Below are positions 1-8,106 of a stretch of 32,235 nucleotides of DNA, piece by piece. Within the stretch, counting starts at the first letter, position 1. Every line of letters begins with the position of its first letter. A program made the translations under genes and the position numbers. The notes beneath the pieces were generated by a model, which had not been told where the DNA came from, searched no databases, and was given only the letters and a program-made list of their open reading frames with translations. The DNA comes from Aquirhabdus sp. (lineage in GTDB: Bacteria; Pseudomonadota; Gammaproteobacteria; Pseudomonadales; Moraxellaceae): NCBI GenBank assembly GCA_030149815.1, contig JASLHI010000038.1, forward strand, positions 1 through 32,235, written 5' to 3'.

Positions 1-16
1 CTTAACGGGGTTACTT

Positions 17-1837
17 ATGCCAGCTTATAAAGCTCCTCTTCGCGACATTCGTTTCTTGATGAACGAAATGTTTGATTACCAAGGTCACTACAAATCATTG
101 TCAAATGGTGCACTTGCCGATCCTGACACTGTAGACATGATTCTGGAAGGCAGTGCGGATATGTGCGAAAACGTTCTCGCACCTCTCTACCAATCAGGCG
201 ATGCGGAAGGTTGTCACTTTGACAATGGTAATGTAACCACACCAAAAGGCTATAAAGAAGCTTACGACCAATTCGTTCAAGGTGGATGGCAAGGTCTGTC
301 ATACCCAGAACAATACGGCGGTCAAGGCTTGCCAATGTCATTGAATCTGATGAAATCAGAAATGATGGGCACAGCAAACTGGTCGTTCACCATGTACCCA
401 GGTCTCTCAATGGGTTGTATGAATACCATTCTGCAATTCGGTACTGAAGAACAAAAAGACACCTATATGCCTAAACTAGTTGAAGGCACATGGAGTGGCA
501 CAATGTGTCTCACAGAACCACAATGTGGTACTGACTTGGGTCAAGTAAAAACTCGTGCAGAGCCACAAGCTGATGGCACATACAAAATTTCTGGTACCAA
601 GATTTTCATCTCTGCGGGTGAGCATGATCTGACTGAAAACATCATTCACATCGTTCTTGCACGTCTGCCAGACGCACCAAAAGGCACTAAAGGGATTTCT
701 CTCTTTATCGTTCCTAAATTCATTCCAAATGCAGACGGCACAGTTGGCGCACGCAACCCTGTAAATTGTGGTTCTATCGAACACAAAATGGGTATCCGCG
801 CTTCTGCAACTGCAGTATTGAACTTCGATGAAGCGACTGGTTATCTGATCAGCGAGCCAAACAAAGGCTTGAACGCGATGTTCACCTTCATGAACACTGC
901 ACGTATCGGTACTGCGGTTCAAGGTATCGCACACGCTGAATTGTCATTCCAAGGTTCATTGCCATACGCAAAAGAGCGTATTTCAATGCGCGCATTGTCT
1001 GGCAAAAAGAACCCAGACCTCGTTGCTGACGCGATCATTCACCACGCAGACGTACGTCGCCTGCTGTTGACCCAAAAAGCAGTTGCTGAAGGCGGTCGTG
1101 CAATGATTTATTTCGCAGCACAATTAGCTGACAAAATGACTGACGGCGTTCTGAAAGGCGATCACGCTGAATACGAATACTGGGATGACAAATTGGGCTT
1201 CTTCACTCCAATTCTGAAAGGTTTCTTGACTGAAATGGGTCTGGAATCTGCAAACTTGGGTATGCAAGTATTCGGTGGTCACGGCTACATCAAAGAACAC
1301 GGCATGGAACAAATCGTTCGTGACGCACGTATCTCTACCTTGTACGAAGGTACAACAGGTATCCAAGCACTCGACTTGTTAGGCCGTAAAGTATTGCTCG
1401 GTAGCCGTGGTAAAGTGGTTCGCGACTTCACCAGCGACATCTTGAAATTCTGTGGTAACCAAGCAAACCACAAAAACATGCGCGGTTTTGCATGGGATCT
1501 AACCAAAATCTGCGCACAATGGAACACATTGACTCTGCGTCTCATGCTGATGGCACGTAAAGATCGTGATGTCGTTTCAAGTGCATGTAATGATTACCTA
1601 ATGTACTCAGGCTATGCAATGATGGCGTACATGTGGGCACGTATGGCTGCTAAGTCATTCAAAGGCTTGGAAAAAGGTGGACCAGAATCAGCAGAATTCT
1701 ACCAAGCTAAAATCCAAACTGCAGAATTCTACTTTGAGCGTCTGCTACCACGCGCACAAGGTCATGCAGAATCAATGGTTAAACCATCTAAATCATTGAT
1801 GCAAATGGATATCAGCAGCTTCTCATTTGATTACTAA
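17..1837 (+). CDS. Acyl-CoA dehydrogenase, large (about 600 aa) DmdC/FadE-like type
   Basis: A 606-residue FAD-dependent acyl-CoA dehydrogenase, expected to introduce the alpha-beta double bond in an acyl-CoA thioester in the cytoplasm. The sequence shows the flavin/substrate loop CLTEPQCGTDLGQVKT near residues 164-179, the middle-domain signature EHKMGIRASATAVLNFD near 255-271, and the catalytic base region YEGTTGIQALDLLGRK with Glu444. The length and the extra C-terminal domain after about residue 460 fit the roughly 600-residue subfamily that includes 3-methylmercaptopropionyl-CoA dehydrogenase (DmdC) and many Acinetobacter fatty acid enzymes, not the 380-residue short type. The ATG follows a GGGG-containing leader. 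A Rho-independent terminator follows the stop. Its last 50 codons are duplicated, diverged, at 2453-2605, so it was probably one of a tandem paralogue pair. Substrate is not determinable: DmdC is only the nearest name, and a medium- or long-chain fatty acyl-CoA is more likely in this lineage. Confidence 0.93.
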   Translation: MPAYKAPLRDIRFLMNEMFDYQGHYKSLSNGALADPDTVDMILEGSADMCENVLAPLYQSGDAEGCHFDNGNVTTPKGYKEAYDQFVQGGWQGLSYPEQYGGQGLPMSLNLMKSEMMGTANWSFTMYPGLSMGCMNTILQFGTEEQKDTYMPKLVEGTWSGTMCLTEPQCGTDLGQVKTRAEPQADGTYKISGTKIFISAGEHDLTENIIHIVLARLPDAPKGTKGISLFIVPKFIPNADGTVGARNPVNCGSIEHKMGIRASATAVLNFDEATGYLISEPNKGLNAMFTFMNTARIGTAVQGIAHAELSFQGSLPYAKERISMRALSGKKNPDLVADAIIHHADVRRLLLTQKAVAEGGRAMIYFAAQLADKMTDGVLKGDHAEYEYWDDKLGFFTPILKGFLTEMGLESANLGMQVFGGHGYIKEHGMEQIVRDARISTLYEGTTGIQALDLLGRKVLLGSRGKVVRDFTSDILKFCGNQANHKNMRGFAWDLTKICAQWNTLTLRLMLMARKDRDVVSSACNDYLMYSGYAMMAYMWARMAAKSFKGLEKGGPESAEFYQAKIQTAEFYFERLLPRAQGHAESMVKPSKSLMQMDISSFSFDY

Positions 1838-1863
1838 TTGCTAGTTAATCAGTGATAGAAAGG

Positions 1864-1889
1864 AGGAAGCCCTAGTGGCTTCCTTTTTT
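1864..1889 (+). terminator. Rho-independent terminator of the acyl-CoA dehydrogenase gene
   Basis: Perfect 8-bp stem AGGAAGCC / GGCTTCCT with a 5-nt loop, running straight into a T6 tract, 27 bases after the stop codon. A close relative of this hairpin stands behind the gene remnant at 2627-2657. Confidence 0.85.
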
Positions 1890-1982
1890 ATGGGCGCTGC
1901 ATCAAGGGCAAGATTCAGTTAAAATCGCTCTGATAAACAAGTATGTTTTTCAATATATTTAGAATGCTATGGGGGTTGCCTA

Positions 1983-2450
1983 ATGTCTAAGATTCACGAG
2001 ATCCGTGTTAGTAGCGAAATTTCCGCACCACAAAGCGCCGTATGGGCACGTGTCTCGAATTATGTGGATTCACCAAGCTGGATTGAGCCTGTGCAGCAAG
2101 TGACATTAGACAAAACTGGCACACCATCTCCAAATGGCATCGGTGCTGTGCGCGTACTCGAATTTAAGTCGGCCAAATGGCCTACAGTCTATGAAAAAAT
2201 CACTGTATTTAATCCTCCAAGCGCTTTTCACTACACCGTGATAAAAGGCATGCCAGGATTAAAAGACAGTCTAGGCAAAGTCCTCGTCGAAGATCTGGGC
2301 GATGGGCGTTCGCGCTTACGCTGGGAAGCCGACTTTGAATTTAGTAAACTCCATCCCTTTAATCTCTTGGTTCCACGATTTCTCAGGGAATTTGAGGAAA
2401 CTCTCACGAATGCACTTGCTGAACTCAAGCGACAACTTGAAACAAGCTAA
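1983..2450 (+). CDS. SRPBCC-fold (polyketide cyclase/dehydrase-like) protein
   Basis: A 155-residue cytoplasmic protein of the START/Bet v1-like SRPBCC fold, a family that binds hydrophobic ligands in a deep cavity. The opening IHEIRVSSEISAPQSAVWARVSNY, the PSWIEPV segment, the GAVRVLEF strand, the YEKITVFNPPSAFHYTVIKG region and the closing amphipathic helix follow the family layout, and the length is typical. No catalytic residue can be named, so ligand and reaction are unknown. The ATG is preceded by GGGGG about ten bases upstream. It lies between an intact acyl-CoA dehydrogenase gene and the 3' tail of a second one, with its stop only two bases before that tail. It may therefore have replaced the body of the second gene, and it shares that gene's terminator. 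Confidence 0.85.
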   Translation: MSKIHEIRVSSEISAPQSAVWARVSNYVDSPSWIEPVQQVTLDKTGTPSPNGIGAVRVLEFKSAKWPTVYEKITVFNPPSAFHYTVIKGMPGLKDSLGKVLVEDLGDGRSRLRWEADFEFSKLHPFNLLVPRFLREFEETLTNALAELKRQLETS

Positions 2451-2452
2451 AT

Positions 2453-2605
2453 GAATCACCAGAATTCTATCAAGTCAAACTCCAAACTGCTGAATTCTTG
2501 TTTGAGCACCTGTTGCCACGTGCGCAAGGTCATGCAGAATCAATGGTTAAGCCATCTAAATCATTAATGCAAATGGATATCAGCAGCTTTTCATTTGATT
2601 ACTAA
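2453..2605 (+). pseudogene. 3' remnant of a second acyl-CoA dehydrogenase gene
   Basis: In one frame this stretch reads 50 codons from ESPEFYQ to the final SFSFDY and a TAA stop, matching the last 50 codons of the intact acyl-CoA dehydrogenase (1685-1837). By hand count there are 17 mismatches in 153 bases, with six amino acid changes (for example Tyr to Leu, Arg to His). That is too many for a fresh duplication and looks like the tail of an old tandem paralogue. No start codon or upstream domain remains; the preceding gene's stop is two bases away. The similarity continues past the stop into the terminator. Not expected to be translated as a protein of its own. Confidence 0.88.
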
Positions 2606-2626
2606 TACATAGTTAATCAATGAAAT

Positions 2627-2657
2627 AAAGGAGGAAGCCTAAATGGCTTCCTCCTTT
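2627..2657. terminator. Strong bidirectional terminator hairpin
   Basis: Perfect 13-bp stem AAAGGAGGAAGCC / GGCTTCCTCCTTT around a 5-nt loop. The A-rich left flank and T-ending right arm let it serve both the plus-strand transcript from the SRPBCC gene and the minus-strand protease transcript ending at 2710. It is the terminator of the lost acyl-CoA dehydrogenase paralogue, related to the one at 1864-1889. Confidence 0.82.
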
Positions 2658-2709
2658 ATATGAGTTAAAATCTCATATGTATGTCGTTAATAAACTTAAT
2701 CCAACGCTC

Positions 2710-3666
2710 TTATTTTATAAAAGAGTCAAAATACTCTCTATACACACGTACGGCATCCATTAAGTACCTATCTAAATCTTCATTTTTTCGCTGCTCATCA
2801 ATATAGTCCAAAACTATTGACTTAGCATGTTTGTAGTTTTTGATAGCATGAATCATTTTATAGGCAGGAATGAATCGAGTAATCTTGTTATTCCCAGATA
2901 TATTCATCCCCGCCCATAAGGCTTTGCCATTCCCACTCATATTATGGATAACACCACCACTCATCCCATTATGCTCTACATTGCTTTTTTTTTGAATTTC
3001 TTCTGTATAATCAATATATGGAAGACCATGTTCATCAAACATACAAATCCCTAATGGATGATGTCTAATCATTTTTGTTGAATGAGTAATACCATCTAGA
3101 AGTCCTGACCCCTCGTCAAAATCAAAGGTATTCAATGCTAATGGAAAGCCGCTTGCACCTAAAAACTGTCCTTCAAAAAACTGTCCTTTATTAAGCATAT
3201 TCTTTACAGGCATTGTGCTCAAAGTATTAATTTCAATAAAATTAGATGGTCGTACAAGGATCATGGTAAGAGGTGGAAATAACTCAATTAAACAAATATC
3301 TTGGAAATCTACCCACGTCTTCTCGATGTCAGGCATTAGCTCTCCAATTAACCAAGCTTTCTTAGGACATAAAAAATCATATACTGAATCCTATTGCTTG
3401 TCTTGAACAGTAAACCAAAATGGTGATGAGTTCTGTAGAGGATTTTCTAAAACATCTTTTACAACGTGATACGCAGTCAAGATGAAAAAATTGCGATTTA
3501 CTTTTAATAGTATTCCAGTTCCTCCACCGCTCATCCAATCAACATGGAAATCCTTTGTCTGATCCCTATTATTATTAACATAATTAAAAATAAATCTTTT
3601 ACTAGACATTGCAACTATGGATTTAAAATTTTCCATGAATAGAGCCTTATTTGGTTTCTTACTCAT
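2710..3666 (-). pseudogene. Trypsin-like serine protease interrupted by an in-frame TAG
   Basis: Reading leftward from the ATG at 3666, the frame runs 91 codons, meets TAG at 3393-3391, and continues in the same frame to the stop at 2710, about 317 residues in all. The first part holds SGGGTGILL and FILTAYHVV, the region of a trypsin-fold catalytic His (His67). After the stop, coding sense resumes at once (DSVYDFLCPKKAWLIGEL), followed by VDFQDICLIEL, a likely catalytic Asp region, and NGMSGGVIH with the nucleophile Ser in GxSGG. All three triad elements survive, so this is one gene with one nonsense codon, not two genes. A GGGGAG ribosome site precedes the ATG. It lies 14 bases downstream of an XRE regulator gene on the same strand, presumably in one operon, in AT-rich sequence. 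It could be a recent pseudogene, a sequencing error, or a gene expressed through stop suppression. Confidence 0.8.
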
Positions 3667-3680
3667 ATTCTCCCCTACTT

Positions 3681-4145
3681 CTATACTCCACCATCAATGC
3701 GCATCTTCTTACTCGCCCCCTGAATCGCCACTGCCCCCGCCACAAAAATCACCGAACCAATCAGCGGCCACAATCCCATGCCTGTCACCTCAAGCACAGA
3801 AACCACACTCCCCTTTTTCTTCGCAGCATCCATGAGTTTTACTTTTTTCTTATTCTTCAGTTTATGGGCATGCACCACTATGCCTTTGCTTTCTAGCACT
3901 GCAATCTTCTCTTCAACCAAAATAAAAAAAGCACTTGGCTTTAAATCTAATCCCTTACAAATCGCAAAAAGCTGATCAAGCGTCATCGATGTTTCGCCAT
4001 TTTCAATTCGTGACCACGACGATGTGCCAATGTCTAAAAAATGCGCAGCATCAGTCTGTGACAGATCGCGCTCGATCCGACGTTTGGCGATCAATGAGCC
4101 AATAATTGCAGGAATACTCGTATGAAGATCTAACTCTGTAGGCAT
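3681..4145 (-). CDS. XRE-family helix-turn-helix protein with C-terminal membrane segment
   Basis: A 154-residue protein. Residues about 11-74 form a Cro/C1-type helix-turn-helix (IGSLIAKRRIERDLSQTDAA, then SSWSRIENGETSMTLDQLFAI). Residues 95-111 are very Lys-rich, and 124-144 (LWPLIGSVIFVAGAVAIQGA) are hydrophobic and long enough to span a membrane. This suggests a DNA-binding protein tethered to the inner membrane, which is uncommon for XRE proteins; the topology is inferred from the sequence. The ATG at 4145 has AAGGAT seven bases upstream. The protease gene follows after 14 bases on the same strand, so the two are probably co-transcribed. An inverted repeat 18-34 bases upstream of the start (4163-4179) could be its own operator. 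Targets unknown; it may control the protease or the divergent LRAT-like gene. Confidence 0.82.
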   Translation of the reverse strand: MPTELDLHTSIPAIIGSLIAKRRIERDLSQTDAAHFLDIGTSSWSRIENGETSMTLDQLFAICKGLDLKPSAFFILVEEKIAVLESKGIVVHAHKLKNKKKVKLMDAAKKKGSVVSVLEVTGMGLWPLIGSVIFVAGAVAIQGASKKMRIDGGV

Positions 4146-4162
4146 ACGCCATCCTTAACTTG

Positions 4163-4179
4163 TCGAAAAAAACTTTCGA
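4163..4179. promoter_or_regulatory. Candidate operator, inverted repeat upstream of the XRE gene
   Basis: TCGAAA and TTTCGA, a perfect 6-bp inverted repeat separated by five bases, centred about 25 bases before the XRE start codon. The size and position fit an autoregulatory site of a dimeric XRE repressor. This is inference from symmetry only. Confidence 0.35.
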
Positions 4180-4255
4180 GAAATCTTAGCACACCCATTA
4201 CCGATTACGGAGCAAACCAGTTACACAAAATTTGCATAAAACGGGAATTATGAGA

Positions 4256-4285
4256 TTGACGCAACTATTGCACATATCCTAATAT
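4256..4285 (+). promoter_or_regulatory. Sigma-70-like promoter for the LRAT-like gene
   Basis: TTGACG at 4256-4261 and TAATAT at 4280-4285 with an 18-bp spacer, close to the sigma-70 consensus. A transcript would begin near 4292 and give an untranslated leader of about 58 bases before the ATG at 4350. Confidence 0.6.
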
Positions 4286-4349
4286 TCGCACCTCAAACAA
4301 AGATCACTTTTTGTACTACCAAAAAAAATCGCATAGCGTGGAGGGATAT

Positions 4350-4781
4350 ATGACTGCAATGATCAATATCGGCGATCACCTCGTCACGCCGCGCTTGGGC
4401 TTCACTCATCATGGGATTTATGTCGGTGATCAACGCGTGATTCAGTACGCAGGTTACATTGGAGGACTTTCGAAAAAACCTGTGTCAATCACGACATTAG
4501 AGCGTTTTGATAATGGTTTTGGTTTCTGGATTGAAGAACCGCGCGTCAGAAATTTTAGCCCTGAAGAAAGTGTCGAGCGTGCTTTTAGCCGCCTCGGTGA
4601 AAACAGATACAATATTATTTTTAATAACTGCGAACACTTCGTGAATTGGTGCATTTCAGGCATGCATTCCAGCGCACAAATTAAAAAATATACCTTGAAT
4701 GCAGCAGCGGCAGGTTATTTTGTCGCTGAGGAAATTGGTGACTTGGTTTCACGAATCCTGTCAAAACGACGGTTAAAATAA
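4350..4781 (+). CDS. LRAT-domain (NlpC/P60-like fold) hydrolase or acyltransferase
   Basis: A 143-residue protein of the lecithin:retinol acyltransferase-like family, permuted papain-fold enzymes using a Cys-His pair on thioester, ester or amide bonds. HHGIYVGDQRVIQYAG at residues 20-35 supplies the catalytic His (His20), and NNCEHFVNW at 92-100 the nucleophile Cys94. At the position where many relatives carry a second His (VIHYAG), this protein has Gln32; a polar residue there is tolerated in this fold. The frame is open back to a TTG at 4311, but the ATG at 4350 has GGAGGG at 4340-4345, so I start there; the ATG at 4359 would give better spacing and is the alternative. There is no clear signal peptide. 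It is divergent from the XRE/protease operon, with a strong promoter between. Substrate unknown. Confidence 0.82.
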   Translation: MTAMINIGDHLVTPRLGFTHHGIYVGDQRVIQYAGYIGGLSKKPVSITTLERFDNGFGFWIEEPRVRNFSPEESVERAFSRLGENRYNIIFNNCEHFVNWCISGMHSSAQIKKYTLNAAAAGYFVAEEIGDLVSRILSKRRLK

Positions 4782-4801
4782 AAGCTGGGACAAGTCCCAG
4801 C
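4775..4801 (-). terminator. Terminator, mainly for the alpha/beta hydrolase gene
   Basis: GCTGGGA / TCCCAGC stem with a 4-nt loop (extendable by a C-G pair). On the minus strand it is followed by TTTTATTTT, so it terminates the hydrolase gene ending at 4835; on the plus strand it lacks a good T run but may still stop the LRAT-like transcript. Confidence 0.7.
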
Positions 4802-4834
4802 CTATAAAACATATAGCTCAATCAGAAATAAAAT

Positions 4835-5677
4835 CTAACTCGCCAAGAAACTCAATATTGCCTGATTCACTTCATCCGCATGTGTCCAGACCAAACCATG
4901 CGGTGCATCTTTCACCAATACTAACTGCGCACTTTTGATTGAGCTTTGCATCCGTGTAGCAGTCGCGGCAACAGGCACGATACGATCCGCATCGCCATGT
5001 ATGATCAACGTTGGAATGTTGATCTTTGCCACATCCTGACGGAAATCAGTCCCCCATGCTGTGACACAATCCACGGTGCCTTTTGGTGACGCACCCACTG
5101 CGATATTCCAATTTGCAGCGACCACCTCATGGCTAATTTTCTGACTGCCATTCTCACCCAATACATCGGTATTATAAAAATTCTGTAGGAATCCCGCGAG
5201 AAAAGCAGGTCGATCCGCACGAAGCGCAGCTTTGATTCCATCGAAAACACTACCATCCACGCCTTCTGGATTATCAGCGGCTTTCTGCAAATAAGGTGGA
5301 ATCGCACCGATGAAAACCGCCTTGCTAATACGCTCCGAACCATATTTGCCAAGGTAACGTGCAACCTCGCCCCCACCCATTGAGAAGCCAATCAACGTCA
5401 CATCATGTAAATCGAGTTTAGTCAGCACCTTATCTAAATCGTGCGCCAACGTATCATATTCATAACCTGTCGATGGCTGTGTAGACTTACCAAAACCACG
5501 ACGATCATAAGTTATGACGCGGTAGCCTGCCTCAAGCAGCGCTGCGGTCTGTTTTTCCCATGATGCACCACTTTGTGGCCAGCCATGAATTAAGACAACA
5601 GGTTTACCAACGCCAAGATCTTCATAATGCAAATTAATATGTAATGAGTTTTCGATACCAACACTAATTAGGCTCAT
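4835..5677 (-). CDS. Alpha/beta hydrolase, cofactor-free haloperoxidase/arylesterase type
   Basis: A 280-residue alpha/beta hydrolase resembling the non-heme chloroperoxidase/esterase group. VVLIHGWPQSGASW (residues 28-40) is the oxyanion loop, GFSMGGGEVARY carries the nucleophile Ser99, HGDADRIVP the acid Asp229, and DAPHGL the base His260; spacing and total length match this group. The frame is open back to 5815, but the extra 46 residues have no family counterpart, and the ATG at 5677 has GGAG seven bases upstream, so I start there. Cytoplasmic. These proteins are usually esterases with promiscuous perhydrolase activity, and the natural substrate cannot be told. It stands alone, convergent with the LRAT-like gene and divergent from the M13 peptidase gene. 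Confidence 0.88.
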   Translation of the reverse strand: MSLISVGIENSLHINLHYEDLGVGKPVVLIHGWPQSGASWEKQTAALLEAGYRVITYDRRGFGKSTQPSTGYEYDTLAHDLDKVLTKLDLHDVTLIGFSMGGGEVARYLGKYGSERISKAVFIGAIPPYLQKAADNPEGVDGSVFDGIKAALRADRPAFLAGFLQNFYNTDVLGENGSQKISHEVVAANWNIAVGASPKGTVDCVTAWGTDFRQDVAKINIPTLIIHGDADRIVPVAATATRMQSSIKSAQLVLVKDAPHGLVWTHADEVNQAILSFLAS

Positions 5678-5971
5678 TTGAAACTCCAAAAATAGAGAAG
5701 GAAGAACGTCTATCAGAATATTCTTTTCAATGTCGCGATCAACAAGCATAGTCGCTCTTTTTCTTAGAATCGCATCGATTCTGTTGCTGATTTGTTGATC
5801 AAAATCGAGATTCACGACACATTTTAGATACTATTTCCAAAGCATTTTTTCATTCACAAACTGTTATAGTCAGTCATTCATTTGAAAAGTTGCGAGATAC
5901 GCGCAAGCGCTTTGCCAGCATTTTTGCGCAACGTTTTTATTAGCCATTTTTAACGATAAGGATGTTTATAC

Positions 5972-8083
5972 GTGAAACGCTTGATGACTCAAACACTCAT
6001 CGCCGCCGCCGTGGTTGCTCAGATGACTGGGACTGTTTTTGCCGACTCACCGACTGCACCGACCGTCATCGAAAAAACTCAATCTGTCGAACCGACTACA
6101 ACCCCACAAACGGGCACACAAACCACATTGGCGTCGGGTCTCAACCTGAAAAACATCGATAGCAGTGTCCGTCCACAAGATGATTTCTATAATTATGTAA
6201 ATGGCACTTGGCTCAAAAATACAGAAATTCCAGCCGACAAATCTGGCTGGGGTGCATTCAATGAGCTCGCTGAACAATCACTGAATCAACTGCACAGTAT
6301 TATTGATGCAGAAAGCGCAAAGAAAGATATTCCTGCTGGATCAATTCAACAAAAGATTGTCGATTTATACGCGAGTTACATGGATGAACCGACTCTCGAA
6401 AAACTCGGCATTACCCCGCTTCATTCAGAATTTGCAAATATCGATGCCATGACCAATAAAAAACAACTGGCGCCACTCGTTGCACATCTTTCAATGATCG
6501 ACGTTGGTGTGCCACTTGAGCTTGGTATTGGACAAGATGCAAAAGACTCAACCAAAGTCGTTGCTGGGCTTGATCAAGGTGGATTGGGACTCCCTGATCG
6601 TGATTATTATTTAAAAGACGATGCAAAACTCAAAGACACACGCCTGAAATACCTCGCTTATATCGAAAACATGCTCACGATGTCAGGCGATACTGCGGCA
6701 AAACAACATGCCGCTCAAATCCTCGCGCTCGAAACCGAAATCGCAAAAGTGCAATGGACCAAAGTTGAAAATCGCGACCCCGTTAAAACTTATAATCCCA
6801 TGACACTGAGTAAGCTTAAAACGCTTGCACCGCATTTCGACTGGAATAGCTATCTCGTTGATGCAGAATTAAAAAATAAAACACCTTATCTCGTCATTGG
6901 ACAACCGAGCTACTTAAAAGGCTTTGATCATTTAATTGAGAAAACACCTCTGGATGTCTGGAAAGTTTATTTCAAATGGCATGTGCTGAATGGCTTTGCT
7001 GGCGACTTGTCTAAAGCTTATGTGGATGAACGCTTTTCATTCTATGGCACGACATTACGCGGTGTTCCTCAGAATGAAGTACGCTGGAAACGTGGCGTAA
7101 AAACCGTTGAAGGTCAAATTGGTGAAGGCTTGGGACAACTGTATGTTGAGCAATATTTCCCTGCGGAAAATAAAGCGCGGATGGTGAAGCTGGTCAATAA
7201 CTTGATTACCGCCTATCACCACAGTGTCGATACATTGGATTGGATGAGTGCCGACTCGAAAAAAGAAGCTCAGAAAAAATTGGACAAACTTGCCATTAAA
7301 ATTGGTTACCCAAACAAATGGCGTGATTACAGCACACTAGAAATTAAAAAAGATGATTTGATTGGGAACTCAATGCGTGCGAGTCGCTTCGAATATCAGC
7401 GCAATATCAACAAACTCGGCAAGCCTGTGGATCGTGAAGAATGGGGAATGACGCCACAAACGGTCAATGCTTATTACAATCCATCCATGAATGAAATCGT
7501 ATTTCCAGCAGCGATTTTACAACCGCCATTCTTCGATGCAAACGCAGATGATGCGGTGAATTACGGCGGCATTGGTGCAGTCATTGGACATGAAATCAGT
7601 CATGGTTTTGATGACCAAGGCAGTCAATTTGATGAGGTTGGTAACCTGCGTAACTGGTGGACAGAAGCTGATCATAAGAACTTCGCTGCAAAAACCAAAG
7701 CGCTCGTTGCTCAATACAGCGCATACAGCCCAGTCAAAGGTTACAACGTGAATGGCGAATTGACGCTGGGGGAAAATATCGCGGACAACTCAGGTCTTGC
7801 GATTGCCTACAAAGCCTATCAACTATCACTGGCTGGCAAACCTGCGCCAATCATGGACGGAATGACAGGCGATCAACGTTTTTATTTTGGTTGGGCGCAA
7901 GTGTGGCGGAGCAAGACACGCGAAGCACAAATGATTGTTCAGCTCAAAAGTGATCCTCATTCCCCCGCACAGTTCCGTGGTGATGGCGCACTTGCCAATC
8001 AGCCACCGTTCTATGATGCATTTGGCGTGAAGCAAGGCGATAAGATGTACTTAGCGCCCGATCAACGCGTCATTATGTGGTAA
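5972..8083 (+). CDS. M13 (neprilysin/PepO) family zinc metallopeptidase, exported
   Basis: A 703-residue zinc endopeptidase of the neprilysin family, which cuts oligopeptides. A Sec-type signal peptide occupies residues 1-24 (basic start, hydrophobic core, VFA cleavage site before DSP), so it should act in the periplasm or outside. Near residue 68 VRPQDDFYNYVNGTWL is the family's N-terminal hallmark. GHEISHGFDDQG holds zinc ligands His540 and His544 with catalytic Glu541; GENIADNSG holds the third ligand Glu601 and Asp605. The last residues, DQRVIMW, match the conserved family C-terminus, so the gene is complete. The start is GTG with AAGGA ten bases upstream. A hairpin follows 24 bases after the stop. 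Single gene with no obvious operon partner. Confidence 0.93.
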   Translation: MKRLMTQTLIAAAVVAQMTGTVFADSPTAPTVIEKTQSVEPTTTPQTGTQTTLASGLNLKNIDSSVRPQDDFYNYVNGTWLKNTEIPADKSGWGAFNELAEQSLNQLHSIIDAESAKKDIPAGSIQQKIVDLYASYMDEPTLEKLGITPLHSEFANIDAMTNKKQLAPLVAHLSMIDVGVPLELGIGQDAKDSTKVVAGLDQGGLGLPDRDYYLKDDAKLKDTRLKYLAYIENMLTMSGDTAAKQHAAQILALETEIAKVQWTKVENRDPVKTYNPMTLSKLKTLAPHFDWNSYLVDAELKNKTPYLVIGQPSYLKGFDHLIEKTPLDVWKVYFKWHVLNGFAGDLSKAYVDERFSFYGTTLRGVPQNEVRWKRGVKTVEGQIGEGLGQLYVEQYFPAENKARMVKLVNNLITAYHHSVDTLDWMSADSKKEAQKKLDKLAIKIGYPNKWRDYSTLEIKKDDLIGNSMRASRFEYQRNINKLGKPVDREEWGMTPQTVNAYYNPSMNEIVFPAAILQPPFFDANADDAVNYGGIGAVIGHEISHGFDDQGSQFDEVGNLRNWWTEADHKNFAAKTKALVAQYSAYSPVKGYNVNGELTLGENIADNSGLAIAYKAYQLSLAGKPAPIMDGMTGDQRFYFGWAQVWRSKTREAQMIVQLKSDPHSPAQFRGDGALANQPPFYDAFGVKQGDKMYLAPDQRVIMW

Positions 8084-8106
8084 AGGATACGCCATAATCT
8101 GATCAC

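Noticed and set aside
3215..3975. Several plus-strand open frames opposite the protease and XRE genes
   Set aside because: They lack ribosome sites and any family resemblance and lie antisense to recognisable domains.
4311..4349. TTG start at 4311 for the LRAT-like gene
   Set aside because: TTG is a weak start with no ribosome site, whereas GGAGGG precedes the ATG at 4350.
4835..5815. Longer form of the alpha/beta hydrolase starting at 5815
   Set aside because: The extra 46 residues have no family counterpart and the inner ATG at 5677 has a good ribosome site, so the shorter 280-residue protein is preferred.
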